From Elysia marginata (lineage: Eukaryota; Mollusca; Gastropoda; Plakobranchidae): a stretch of 47,091 nt of DNA. Where the stretch lies: the NCBI GenBank assembly GCA_019649035.1, contig BMAT01013284.1, positions 20,257 to 67,347 on the forward strand. Direction: 5' to 3'. Shown in pieces: positions 13,562 through 24,500 of this stretch (positions are counted from its first letter, which is position 1; every line of letters starts with the position of its first letter). The translations under genes were made by a program, and so were the position numbers. The notes under the pieces were generated by a model. That model made no database searches and was not told where the DNA came from. It saw nothing but the letters and a program-made list of their open reading frames with translations.

Positions 13562-13929
13562 GATAGCAACAAAGAATCATTAAGTCAAATGTTTGTGTGT
13601 TTTTTTTTCCCTCTGTTTTCTAGTTTGTGAGTGAATAATTTGTTGTTATTGTAGTTGTTTTAATACATGTTTTATCTAGCACTAGCTCGTATCAGGAGAG
13701 CATGATTGAGTTGCTGTGGTCAAATCCTAGCATAGCCTAACTGGGTGTATGGTTTTGATTTCAAATTTTCAATAGATAGATAGAGAATACACCTAGTTAG
13801 GTTGCAACAGAATGGATTGTTGTCAAGTCTTACCTATTCCTAAAGATGTAGAACAAGGGCTTGAACTTTAAAAGTTCATACCTTAGATCACTGTACAAAC
13901 ATAATAAGATGCTGCTATCATTGATAAAG

Positions 13930-14282
13930 GGGGCCGTTCATAAACCGTGTGAACAGATTTGCCCATTTTAGACCCCCCCTCCCCCACTGTGAACANNNNN
14001 NNNNNNNNNNNNNNNNNNNNNNNNNNNNNNNNNNNNNNNNNNNNNNNNNNNNNNNNNNNNNNNNNNNNNNNNNNNNNNNNNNNNNNNNNNNNNNNNNGAT
14101 GATTATCTACCATGATAAGTTGCATGTAAAGAGACAAAATCATAAAATTATAAATCATTTAATTCTTGTAGTACTGTTTTTATCCACAATAGTTCACATT
14201 TGTCCACGTGGACAAACGGCTCAACCCCCCTTCTCCCCCCCCCCCCTTCCCCTCGCTGTCCACATGGTTTGTGAACGGCCCC
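13930..14282. mobile_element. MITE with GGGGCCGTTCA termini, interrupted by an assembly gap
   Basis: The ends are inverted repeats of 17 bp with one mismatch (13930-13946 and 14266-14282), beginning GGGGCCGTTCA. Inside are C-rich blocks near both ends and further inverted matches (GTGAACA / TGTTCAC-like). The internal assembly gap of 102 Ns hides the centre, so real length is unknown. I do not assign a superfamily. Confidence 0.75.
13996..14097. other. Assembly gap (102 N)
   Basis: A run of N inside the inverted-repeat element; the palindromic, C-rich element probably caused the break. Confidence 0.99.
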
Positions 14283-14738
14283 AAACCTGCCCTGTCATTG
14301 GTTACTTGGTGTACCTGGAGATCTCAATCATGAAGAGAGGCAAGTGGGTTTCGTTGAGTTTTGTCAGTATCCAGTGCCTAGCTATGAACGAGGAAGAAGT
14401 AGGTCTTTTCTCTCAAATCAATCCTGGTCTAAGCATTCCTTTTTTGGTACATGTATGATAGCAAATCGAGAGACAGAAGTTTAATAGAATCCAAAAAATA
14501 TATTACTTTGTTGTTTCGTTCAACGCTTCATGACAATTTATTAGCATTCACGTATTAGAGTACTCTCTGTAATAACGCGTAACTGCTTGAAGTCTTTAGG
14601 ACAAGTTTACTTACAGTTATAACTCGGACGAATAATTGAGATGCACGCGAAGCTTTCCTTCTACGTGGACACATTTCCATAGCATGACGATACAAACGGA
14701 AAATACAAGAGTATAAATCACAATGGTTATATATGTCG

Positions 14739-14811
14739 ATGGCAAGCACATCAAACCTCTGATGTGGCTTCTTTTCCTATATTAAAATTAGAGGTTTGAG
14801 GTGCCTGCCAT
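14739..14811. repeat. Near-perfect hairpin (24-bp arms, 25-nt loop)
   Basis: The left arm 14739-14762 and right arm 14788-14811 are inverted copies matching at about 21 of 24 positions, with weaker pairing extending outward on both sides. It lies in intergenic DNA about 3.6 kb before the NF-kB start. It could be a fold-back mobile element remnant or a microRNA precursor. Confidence 0.8.
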
Positions 14812-15792
14812 GGATATCATATGTATCTAATATTATTCCTTTCGCTAGCAGAGTCGTCCGACAACATGTATTTTATATTGTTTATTAATTTTTGGTCTTA
14901 GTAACCATTCTAAAATGGTTGTAAATTTCAATTCAAACTAGATGTACTTGTTTCCAATAGGAAGAAGACTGAGGGGAAGGAGGAGAGTAATAAGATGATA
15001 GTGATGATGATGATGATGGAGGTGGAGAAGGAAGAGGAAGATGGTGGTGGGCAAAATATAGCAATAAAAGGATGGGTTGACATTGTGCAGGGCCGGACTA
15101 GCCAAGTAGGGCTTACCGGTACCAAGGGAGGGGTTGCAGATGATGGTTTAGGGGGGTTGCTTGAAATTAAAGGGCTTTTTATTTTTTTCTGGAAAGAAAG
15201 AAAGCCTCTCTTTGAACAAAAAAGGTATATTCGCCCATGGAATTATAAAACGAAAACATGTGTCGGGGTGGGTGTGGGGGTTACATGCCTGAGCCATGGG
15301 TAAGAAGGGGTTGCAACCCCTATACCCCCCCCCTCTCCCAACACTAGTTTTGCAGATACTAGTACGTAACGGCCCTCTTGTGAGAAATAAAAAAGCAAAA
15401 TAATTGTATCAAGAGATAGCGACAGAGGTATGGTAGATGAAGAGGAACAGAGAGAAGAAGTCTGAAACCAGTTGTAAAGGCGAACTTTGCGCTACGAATT
15501 TTGATTCAGTTTTGGAATCAGATTAATTTAATTTTCATTTTCAATCTCTGCCTCCCTAAGAGGTAACTAGTAGGCCAGCTGAATTATTGGAAAAAATGGA
15601 AACTGCTCAATGATAACTATGCACATTTAGTTACATTTCTTTCATACTTTAGACTTCCCCCAAATCCCAAACCTAGTGCTCGATGACACCATCTACATTT
15701 ATATTAACATGACTCACTCTGACTAAGCTTACATTACATTTTGAATAAGAGTGGAAGAGCCTCGACAACGCCTCCATTCTGCATCTTGTACC

Positions 15793-15884
15793 GAAGAAGA
15801 AGAAGAAGAAGAAGAAGAAGAAGAAGAAGAAGAAGAAAAAGAAGAAGAAGAAGAGGAGGAGGAGGAGGAGAAGAAGAAGAAGAG
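15793..15884 (+). repeat. GAA/GAG trinucleotide microsatellite
   Basis: About 30 units, GAA at both ends with a GAG block in the middle, followed by a short ACT run at 15897-15909. It opens reading frames of poly-Glu and, antisense, poly-Ser that are artefacts. Confidence 0.97.
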
Positions 15885-16128
15885 CAATCGCAATTCCACT
15901 ACTACTACTAATGGTTTATTATCAGTCGAAAAGTAATAGCCTACCGGGTATGCGTAATGATATCGTGCCGTCAACTGAAACAGTTTAGCTAATCTGACAA
16001 TGTTAATGTAGTCCTCCTGCCCATGGCTAAAATGCTTAATAAAATTTATCAATATTGTTTTAGATCCACATCGATAAATCTAGAACTCAAAATAGTCTAT
16101 AAATGCAAAATTTGGTAAGTTTATTTCG

Positions 16129-16279
16129 AGGGATTCCTGGTGATTCCTACTAATTTTCTGTCATTCAAAGTAATTTTCAGTGATTCCTAGAGACTCCAAG
16201 TGATTCCTAGTAATTCCAAGAGTAACTGCTAGTGATTGGTGATTCCTAATGATTCCAAGTGATTCTTAGTGATTTCGAG
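16129..16279 (+). repeat. Minisatellite of about 10-11 bp unit (GTGATTCCTA-like)
   Basis: Degenerate copies of TGATTCCTAG / TGATTCCAAG repeat across about 150 bp, with insertions and point changes. The first copy reads GGGATTCCTGG. Confidence 0.8.
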
Positions 16280-16282
16280 AAA

Positions 16283-18379
16283 AAAGTAGCACTCGCGTGG
16301 GTGTCGAGCGTAAAATTTTATCGGCCTGTTGGAGCCAATGGTGTTGTGTATGTAGGCTTTTAGAACCGAAAGAGGGGTTGGCTCACAGACGAGGGTTGGC
16401 TGCCCAAAATAACCAACAGGTCATCTATTTTTAGTCTTAGCGCCCAATCGAACAAAATCTAGCGGTCACATGGTATCATATAACCCAATGATAAGGTAAA
16501 CATTCTGTGTAGGGAATTCCCCTATTTTTACAGCCGCTGTGTTTCCGCGATCGAAGTCAAGTTAGTTCCAAAAAACTTCCCTGCTCTGCTGAAGTTGCTG
16601 ACTGCCTGGCTCGCACAACAAGACTGTTAGCACAGATCTAAGCCTAGCGCATATGTGACAATCTCACTGTCTGACTGTGTTTGCAAGAGATGGCTGCATA
16701 ATTCATTGAATTTCCTTCATGTGACGGTAGGCCCGATGTGTTTAGGACGTCAGGACACTTGTTAGAACTTAGACTATATGTATATAGTATAATCAATATG
16801 AATAGATCGTGGGGGCAGATCTAGATCTACTCTAGACGTCCCGATCTAGCCACTCAGTTCAAAGCCTCCTTTATAAAGTTAGACATAATAACAGGCTTAA
16901 TCTGGATTCATTTAATGTTTTGACCTCTTGATTAGATTTACATCCACGAGCAGTGGTGCGGATTATTCGCACCTTTTTTTTCGCGGTTACTTACCACTGG
17001 CACTGGAGACACTGGGGTAAAGCAAAAGTTTGCCTGTCTTTGTCAGTCTCATTTAACTTTGCCCTACCACAAAATTGTTAGATTTAAACTTTTTACATTG
17101 TATTTGTAGCTCTCTAGTTCTTACAAATACTGAGAGAGTTTACGTTAACTTTAACTTTTGGGCGAGCTGTACTCTAACTGTGTACATGTAGATATCTAGA
17201 AGATCAAGGCCTATTTTTTGTGTGTATATTTGGTGCCTTAATTGCACATTGCTTAAGGCCATTAATAATATTTTTACAATTCTAGATTGAGTGAGAGAGA
17301 GAAGAGGGAGAAGAAAACAAGAGATTGGCGCATTTTTCTATCGTAGAGCTCAAAGCACAATATTAGATCGGCAATAAAGAACAAACACACATCTATAAAT
17401 AAACAAGACAAGATCTATTAGGACAGAGAAAAAGAAGAAACAATACCTATTTCTAGGTCTAGATCTTGAGAGATGGAGAGGGGGGGGGGTTGAAAAGTTG
17501 AGATTATAGCTGTAGCAAGGTAAGGCTAGGGTGCCAGGCCCGAGTACTGAAAGGTTGTTGACAGAGGCAAACAATCAGACTGCCCTGGTGAAAACCACAA
17601 GTGTTGAATTTAGCTGATCCAGCAGGCCGGGCCAATCATTGCACTATAAATGTGTTATGATGATCGCTTTTTAGAGCCTTCTTTGCCATAAAAAAATTCA
17701 AAGTATGATTCCCAAAAAATTTCAGAACAGAAATCAATAAAATTTACAAATGTTAGGTTACGTAGTAGATCTACGTATTTTCATGTGGTATGACTGAAGC
17801 TTTTTGCAAATTCAAATAGGGCCTATTGTCACCTCTAAAAATGAACGTGTATGCTAATTTTTAAATATCATGTGCAATACGAATGAATTGCTAAACCAAA
17901 GAAACAATCTTACAACAATCTCTCTCAATATGTTGAAGTATTGTAAGGGTGTTCCCCAAACAAAGTTAGAACTAGTAAAATTCTGTTTATAAATGTTATT
18001 GTTAGCACAATGGCTGGATCTGAAAGCTGGACTAAAATCTATTTTCTGTTTTTTTTCCATTCTGATGTATCAGTTCCAAAAATGGTAGGCTGGCTAACCG
18101 TCACAAAGTAAAGAGTTTCAGGAAGCACAACTTACAATTGTGCAGGTCCTCTACTTTGACTGTTATGCACTTCTACACAGTTGCCTAAAACTAGAATGAT
18201 ATTGCTACTATGCTTTAAGTTGAGGGGTGTGCGATTAATCACAGTAGAGTAGACTCACCCCCAGAGGGTACAAATAACCGCTGCCTATAGCTTATCCGTT
18301 CAAAAAAATCATGTCCAAAGGCAATGTATAAAATTTTATGCTGCACGTTTTTCTTCATCTTTGTTTTTTTCAGACAAAA
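16283..18379 (+). other. Presumed promoter and 5' UTR region of the NF-kB gene
   Basis: The first coding exon begins behind a strong splice acceptor (T-rich tract, CAG at 18371-18373), so a non-coding first exon must lie upstream. Candidate donors are GTAGGC at 16725 and CAAG|GTAAGG at 17519-17520. The stretch 16510-16740 is richer in CG and contains the kappa-B palindrome. TCTAGA words recur at 16817-16845 and 17453-17466. The start site cannot be placed from sequence alone. Confidence 0.5.
16512..16522. promoter_or_regulatory. Consensus kappa-B site
   Basis: GGGAATTCCCC fits the NF-kB consensus GGGRNWYYCC, with a perfect palindromic 10-mer core. It lies about 1.9 kb upstream of the NF-kB start codon, next to the CpG-containing stretch likely to be the promoter. 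Vertebrate NFKB1 promoters are known to be NF-kB-responsive, so autoregulation is a reasonable inference. Confidence 0.6.
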
Positions 18380-18548
18380 ATGAGTCACCTAGCAGAGGAA
18401 GCACCACTCAATGAGAGCAACCTACCAGTGGAGCTCCAGTCAAAGAATGTCGTCAATCCAGCTTTCAACTTAAATGCTATCCCCATCTCTGTCTTAAATA
18501 ATGGCGCAGATCATGTATCACCCAGGGCGGGTACTTATAATGGTCATG
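18380..18548 (+). CDS. NFKB1: NF-kB coding exon 1
   Basis: Start ATG seven bases after acceptor CAG; 56 codons plus one base, donor GTAAGT. It encodes a variable N-terminus ([10 protein letters not shown]...) before the Rel domain. Confidence 0.82.
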
Positions 18549-21500
18549 GTAAGTTTTACCTTGAAAAGTGGTATTGAAGCAAAAAGATATCTGATATTTT
18601 TAGTAGTACCGGTGATCAGCAAAAAAGTCATTTTTGAGCTCTTGCCATCCAGTATTAAGAAATATTAAGTAAAATTTAAAAAAAACCAAAACAAGTAATG
18701 ATTCATAAAAAGGGAAACCCATTTTTGCAGTATGTAGGTCATATCTGGTTTTCTACTAATTTATTAAGTAAGGTGTAGTACATTCAATTTTTTTAAGCAT
18801 CTGGAAAGTGAAAGTTGTGTTGGACTTTGTCTGTTTGACGAATAATTTTATCTTTCGACTGCATGAAATGATGGGAAAAGCTAGTTAATGTAATTTCAAT
18901 GAACCCTTAACAAACAATGAAATACATTATGATTTTAAAGGATATTTTATGTTAAAAACTATAATTATAAACATAAAAAATGTACTTGAGAGCTTGATGC
19001 CTGATTTACCCAGGTTGCATCAAGTATAATGTATGGCTCCTATGTTATCAGGTGTGACCCAGGATCAGCCATATGTTGTAATAACAGAACAGCCTCAGCA
19101 GAGAGGTTTCCGATTCAGGTACCCATGTGAGGGTGGTAGTCATGGTGGCCTGCAAGGCACAAGAAGTGAACGCAGCAGAAAGTCATATCCAACTATCAAG
19201 GTATGTAGAAACCAGTCGGGGTTTACCATACATAGTCGGGTAATAGACTGGGATATGTACCTGACCTAGTGGGGTAATGGACTGGGCTGTGTAAAAAAAA
19301 ATTGCCTACTTTTTTTGTCCACAAGTAACTTGGTATTATCTGTATCAGTCTTAACTTTGAAGAAATAATTTTTCTTCTCATTCTCTTCCAACCATTTAAT
19401 AATTTATGTGGACTTGTCTTTTTGGCACATTATCTTACTACTCCTTCATCTTTTTTCCCATGCCTATTCTCTTGATCAATTTATTCTCTCTCTTTTTTTT
19501 TTCCTTGGTATGCTTCTTCTTTATATCCTATTCCATTTCTCTCCCTGTATCTCCATCTTCTTTCCACTACTCTGCCTTGCCATGCTGCCAGTTTCTTCTA
19601 TAGTTGTTCCTCTTATTTGTTTTAATTCTCTCGTAAATCTTTTTCTCTCCCATGTCTTTCTTTAGTGTCAGCTCTTCCGGCTATCCTTTTCATTTCCTTT
19701 CTTTTTTCCTTTTTTGCTCTTTCTCTCACTTTACAATTCAATTTTGTCCCTCTCCCTGTCTAAGATTTTTTTCTCCCATGCATTCTTTTTGTTTTCAACC
19801 CCCTTACTAATTTATCTTTTCTTATATAGATCTATCTATTCAACTACCGTCAATAAATCTCCTATATTATTAGTCTTTTTATCCGACTCATTATCTCACT
19901 ACCTATTAAGCAAAATCTCAACCTTTACATTAGGAAAATGGAAGAAAACATGACACGCAAAGCCTGAAACTCAAGTTCAAATAAATACACACATAACCTA
20001 AGCTAAATCTAGGCCTAGTCTAGACTCAAGATAAATATATCTTCTCAATCTTTATCCAAACCTAGATTATCTAAGTCCAGATCTAAATTAATTTATCTAG
20101 ATTAACTTTTGGACTTAGGTCTTATTTTTTAAATCTTAAATCTAGATTGTAAATATAGACGTAATTTAGGATGTACAACAAAGTCGGGAAGCAGACAAAA
20201 CTATAATTTCTTTGAGTATTCTTCTGCCTTTGATCTTTTTTGGGGGGTGTAAAAACTGACAACATTTATTAATCAATAGTTCTGACCTCTATCTACCTCG
20301 TGGTTCTCACTGATGGTGCGGAATTTGTTTGTGCCACAATTCTGTGCAAGTTTTTATGTTCCCTTGTGTCAAATTTTAAACGCAAAAACTTAAGTAAGCA
20401 AATGCCAAATTTTATACCCTAGTGGGAATTTCCAAGAAAAGTGGACCAAGAATGTTCATTATTTGCTTTGCCTGATGAGTCGCAAAAAAATTATTTTATG
20501 AAACATGCTTAAAGCTTTTGCAGTGAATAGGCTTCAAATCTAGATCTAGACAATTGTACCGATTCAGATTTTCAATCTTGAAAATAAGCTTTCTTAGCCC
20601 TCAATTAATTTAATAAATTTGTCTGCTAAACGTCTCAAATTGACAAATTGGTAAAAATAATTGTGTAAATCTTTAGACCCCTGCATAAAGTCTGGGAGAC
20701 ATGAATTGCAAATACACAGGTAGACCATTATTACAAACTTATAGTTATATATATACATATCGATTGATATAAAGCTTAAGAGTACCTGTTACATTATTGT
20801 ATTATAATTCATTTCTTTTCTTGAATAGTTTTATCCAGTTTCAAATTCTTGTTGATGCTAATTAGAAAAAATAGATGATTCCCTAGCCTGGAGTTTTATT
20901 TTTTCATAACACAGTTTGATTTTTTGCTTAAATTAAGATTTTTAACATCTTGGTGACATTGGTACAGATATTTGGAGCCATGTCGGTGCACTTGATAAGA
21001 AGTCTTACTTAATGCTCTTGCCTATTTGGGCCAGTTAAACTTTAAACCACAGTGATAGATGTAATGATATTTTTAACATTTTTTTTCTTTCCTTGTTGGT
21101 TTGCCTTGGTGTTACCAAAGAGTTAGATACTTCAGCACTTTGGTGCTCATCAACAAAGAAAATATGATAGTTTTTTGCTTATACAGCAGCTTTTGAAGCA
21201 TTATTCTCTGATGTGTTTAAGTTTGAATTATTATAACAAATAATATTTGCATTGCAGCTTTCCCAAAAGTAGCTGAAAGAGCTGTACAAAAGTCAGTATA
21301 AGCTTGTTTCAACTTTACATAAATTGCGTTTCCTGCTTTGTACAAAAATTCAGGTGGAAAACTATACAGGGGCCCTCAAAGTTGTTGTATCTCTTGTTAC
21401 TGATGAGAAGACCCCTCGACCCCATGCCCACAAGCTTGTAGGAACAAACTGCAAGAACGGCTACTGTTCTGTAGAAATCAAAGCCAATTCTGAGCCGATT

Positions 21501-24500
21501 ACGTGAGTGAAAATAAGTGAAGATAACTGCTTTAAATCTGTATAATAGTAAGAAATTTTATTTGTCGCAATATCTCTTATATAATCCAAGTGCTTTTAAC
21601 TAAGTGCTTTAAACGTTCAAATGCCTACCTAAGCAATTTACATGCTTCGTCTTTTTAAGAAATAACATGAATATCTGCCTTCATTCATTTTAGATATATT
21701 TGTACAAGTGTTTTTTCAATATCATAATATTTCTGAATCTTAGTTAGAGGAAGATTTGCTTTTTTTCTGTTTAGTAAATTATGTAGAACTTAAGAGCAAA
21801 GGCATTAATCACAATACAATGCAAGATTAAGGATGGAAGGAATTTGAGGTTCAAAGGAAATGCTAGATTTTCCTCTCTTAGATTTTCTTTACTATTCTGT
21901 AAAAGAGATTTGAATTAAAAGGTTCTCAACCTTAAAACTTTATTTGATAATTGACTTGCAAAACAAAATTAAGATGTTTTTAATGTCTGGTCTACACTAG
22001 GTTTCTTTTCACTGTTTTTTAAACTTATTTTCAGATTTCCTAACATCTGCATTTCACATGTAACAAGAAAGAATTTAATAGATGTGCTGACAGAGCGTTT
22101 TCTGGATACTTTAAAACTGAACAGGAGACTAGCTGCAGCTAAACTTAATTTAGAGTCATCAATTTCAGGTATACATGTCCACAATATCTTTAAGAGACAA
22201 CTTGCAATATGCTGCTTAGAGTACTTGGATATTGAGATATTTGTAATCATATTTGTTGTTGAAATTTTGATAAAAACAGTCATTTTTTTCATATAATTTT
22301 TCTGCTTTGACAAGTTAGCAAAATTATACAGTCCAATTAGGGATATTTTGAACCTCCTGGGCCAAAACTTAACTTCAAATAATCAGTGCCTATTAAAAAG
22401 TATGGGCAATATGAACATAGTTTGAATTCAGCAAATATTGGAGATATCCATGTTTGAATTATATGGACTTGAACTATATCATCCTTTTTATTAGTCTGGC
22501 CTGCTTTTAAGCAAAATGTAGGATATAAATGTAGAAAAAAGTTGTCTAAACTTTAGTAAAACCTCTCTGTTCCAAAGTGGTCTACCTGCCTGGGGCATAA
22601 CAGTTTAATTATGGTATATAAACCTGTGATAAAGTAGCTCTTCTAGAAGGCACTTGAAAATTATTTTATTCCACGATTTAATTAATACACATGAAATGTA
22701 TGGATTATGTTTGCCTATTCAACACTTAAAGTAGAAAAGTACTTTTTTAAATGGCCCATTTTATTCAGCAGTTTTATTGTTGCTTTTGTTAGATTTTTAT
22801 CATAATGTCATGTTGTCTTACACTCTCTTTTCTGTTGAGTCATTCTTGGGAATTTTTATGAAGAAAACAAAATCATGTGTCACAGTAGTGAGTGTATTGG
22901 GAATGAGTCTGCTGTGTTATTTGCATGCAATACTCATTCTTAGTTCACTTATTAGTGTTACACATGACTTTGCCTTCTTTTTAAAAAGAGACATATATCT
23001 CAAAACTTACAGGGATGCAACTTTTCCAATTTTTGCAGGAATTCAGATTTTTTAAACGGTGTTCTTTAGTTACAAAAGCTGGAACATTTGAAAACTGTTA
23101 AGACTGATATGTTAAAAAAACCTCCAATCTTTAGATTCATAGAAAACAAAAAAAATCAAACTTGAGTTTGACCATCAAAAGTCTTATAGAGACAGCTATT
23201 GGTTATCAGTGCCGGGCATAGCACTTTATAAAGGTGTTCGAATTTTCCTGCCTTTAGAGCATAAGCCACTTGCATCCCTGAAACTTATGTACTGTAGTAA
23301 ACTTCAGTTGACTAATAAACTGAATGGATAAAAATAAATACATGTACACCTGAAATATGGGATGAGCAGTGGTGCAATCGGTAGGGCGGTTGACCACTAT
23401 CTGAGAGGTCCCGGGTTCGATCCCCAGTCCAGGCTAAATTTTATTTGCTCCCCTGTGCCCACCCAGCACTTGATGGGTAGCTAGGTCTCTTAAGACTCGG
23501 CGAAAGTGAAGGCGGCGAGGAAAGCAATGGCAAACTACTTCACTATGCCGTTTGCCTAGAAAAACAAGGACCCTGCTCCTTGTTCCCCTACACTCATGTC
23601 GAGTATGGGACTACCTTTACCTTTTACACCTGAAATTTCTTTGTTGTATGATCTAAAAAAAGTTACAGTTATTGAGCTCAATTCATATTTTTTACGCAGA
23701 TGAATGTACAGCAGAGGACAGAAAGGTTGCCAGGAAGCAAGCCGAAGATCAGTCTAAAAACATGCAGCTCAGCGTAGTCTGCCTGTGTTTCCAAGTATTC
23801 CTGGGAAGTCCAGACGGTTCCTTCAGCAAAATGCTACCAGCTGTAGTTTCTCAGCCTATTTATGACAGCAGTAAGTTGAAAACTCTACTAGGCTGAACAT
23901 AGTTTTTGTTTGATAAAGATATACACTGGTTCCTTGATCATTCTGGAATGCAGAAGCTCCAAGGGATGGCCACTTAATGACGTGGCTTCAGATATATTCA
24001 CAACAGACAAGTGCTTGGGTTTTAAGAAGTTTTTTAAACCATTAAGGACTATGGATATCATGGAAATAGGGTTCCTGAGGACTAAGCTATTAGGAGGGGA
24101 GAACAATTGCCACCAGAAAATGTACATGGGTGCTACAGAAAACCTTAGCTAAGAAATATTTGAGTCACAGGAGACATATAAAGCTACACGTTTTTAGACA
24201 GCCAATGAATTATTTTTATCAAATGATATTAATTACAAGCATGTGCGATAATTTATCAATTAGTATGTCAGAGGAACACCACAAAAACCAAAAACATAGA
24301 AAAAATATAAATTCCAACTGTAGCTGCAATTTTCATAATTTTACATAGAAAATTGATCCATAGTGTAAATGAATGAAAGTTCATCGAATTATCTTTCAAA
24401 CACGACCAAAGGTGTGAAAAACTATGCACCTGTGACAAGACAGGAATGAAAAGAAAATTACGTCCAACAACAAAAAATCTGTAATTTCGGAAAAAAAAAT

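Larger units (their letters stand above)
13562..16282. other. Repeat-rich intergenic spacer
   Basis: There is no credible gene here. It holds a gapped MITE (13930-14282), a hairpin (14739-14811), purine-rich low-complexity patches near 14960-15060, a GAA microsatellite and a minisatellite. Confidence 0.6.
22169..23699 (+). other. NF-kB intron 4 with two adjacent mobile elements
   Basis: 1531 bp. A hAT-like MITE at 23010-23280 and a SINE at 23357-23624 sit one after the other just before exon 5; the rest is AT-rich. Confidence 0.8.

Noticed and set aside
13949..14458. Long open frame across the N gap
   Set aside because: It owes its length to the Ns and spans an inverted-repeat element and a poly-C tract; no family resemblance.
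15088..15376. Possible hAT-like element starting CAGGGCCGGACTAG and ending CGGCCCT
   Set aside because: Terminal pairing is only about 7 bp and no target duplication is clear; the G/C-rich interior suggests old repeat but the boundaries are not supported.
15729..16052. Open frames with poly-Ser or poly-Glu
   Set aside because: Translation of the GAA/GAG microsatellite; no other coding sign.
19406..19953. Several hydrophobic open frames resembling membrane proteins
   Set aside because: Compositional artefacts of a T/C-rich tract.
22777..23055. 92-codon open frame in intron 4
   Set aside because: It runs into the MITE at 23010 and shows no domain.
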